Source: Emticicia sp943368675 (GTDB lineage Bacteria; Bacteroidota; Bacteroidia; Cytophagales; Spirosomataceae). From it: a stretch of DNA of 14,261 nucleotides. Shown here piece by piece: positions 14,003-14,261 of this stretch (position 1 is the first letter of the stretch; each line of letters starts with the position of its first letter). The position numbers and the translations under genes were made by a program. The stretch spans positions 1-14,261 of the forward strand of contig CALRLN020000079.1 of the NCBI GenBank assembly GCA_943368675.1, written 5' to 3'. The notes under the pieces are model-generated. The model ran no database searches, was not told where the DNA came from, and saw only the letters and a list, made by a program, of their open reading frames with translations.

Positions 14003-14059
14003 ATTAAATTCAAAATTATTTATCAAAAACAAGTATTAACTTTTAAATTCTATACAAAA

Positions 14060-14261
14060 ATGGCAGATTTGAAAGCATTTGCAGAGCAATTAGTAAATTT
14101 GACTGTAAAAGAAGTAAACGAATTAGCACAAATATTGAAAGATGAGTATGGTATCGAACCAGCAGCTGCTGCTCCGGTAATGGTAGCTGGTAACGCTGGT
14201 GGTGGCGAAGCTGCTGAAGCTCCGGCTGAAAAAACATCTTTCGACGTAATCTTGAAAGGTG
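14060..14261 (+). CDS. rplL: 50S ribosomal protein L7/L12, 5' part
   Basis: Begins at the ATG at 14060 and runs off the right edge, giving 67 residues of about 125. MADLKAFAEQLVNLTVKEVN is the L10-binding dimerisation domain. It is followed by an Ala/Gly-rich flexible hinge (EPAAAAPVMVAGNAGGGEAA) and then the start of the C-terminal factor-binding domain, KTSFDVILKG. L7/L12 dimers form the ribosomal stalk that recruits translation GTPases. rpoB and rpoC are expected downstream, outside the window. Confidence 0.97.
   Translation, partial: MADLKAFAEQLVNLTVKEVNELAQILKDEYGIEPAAAAPVMVAGNAGGGEAAEAPAEKTSFDVILKG

Noticed and set aside
14020..14045. Internal promoter for rplL (TAACTTTT near 14036)
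   Set aside because: The -7 octamer has a mismatch at the invariant G and no TTG at the correct distance.

Overview
The window looks like a chromosomal segment from a member of the Bacteroidota, most likely the Cytophagales. The evidence is a GldB-type gliding lipoprotein, genes without Shine-Dalgarno sites, several promoters of the Bacteroidota type (TTG about 20 nt upstream of TAnnTTTG), a 7TMR-DISM hybrid sensor with receiver and AraC output in one protein, and moderately AT-rich DNA. Genus is not determined.

Positions 1-3908 (+ strand): the 3' end of a gldB-like gene cut by the window edge, an MsbA-like half ABC exporter, a Fur-family metal-responsive repressor with a His-rich stretch and two CxxC pairs, and an EamA/DMT membrane transporter. 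It meets, tail to tail with one base between, an RluA-type rRNA/tRNA pseudouridine synthase on the minus strand (3910-4698). A divergent AT-rich spacer separates that gene from a 936-residue hybrid two-component protein (4892-7702).

Positions 7703-9889: a 302-base spacer holds a hairpin and an apparent remnant of an Ig-like cell-surface protein. A near-ideal promoter (7946-7976) then drives three tandem paralogous lipoproteins of about 190 residues. Each has a lipobox cysteine, 8-9 collagen-type Gly-X-Y triplets and a conserved C-terminal domain of about 140 residues that I cannot assign to a function. A strong hairpin terminator (9846-9889) ends this unit. This is the most interesting accessory part of the window.

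Positions 9890-11699 (- strand): a PhoB/PhoR-like two-component pair, response regulator first. The regulator's own upstream region carries TTAACA-N5-TTAACA, an 11-bp direct repeat like those bound by PhoB/PhoP-type OmpR-family regulators, so autoregulation is likely.

Positions 11700-14261 (+ strand): a 485-base divergent spacer holding a textbook promoter and a structured mRNA leader of about 200 nt with a possible three-way junction, followed by rplK, rplA, rplJ and the start of rplL (ribosomal L11, L1, L10, L7/L12). secE and nusG, which commonly precede rplK, are absent here. Several perfect hairpins sit in the rplK-rplA and rplJ-rplL spacers.
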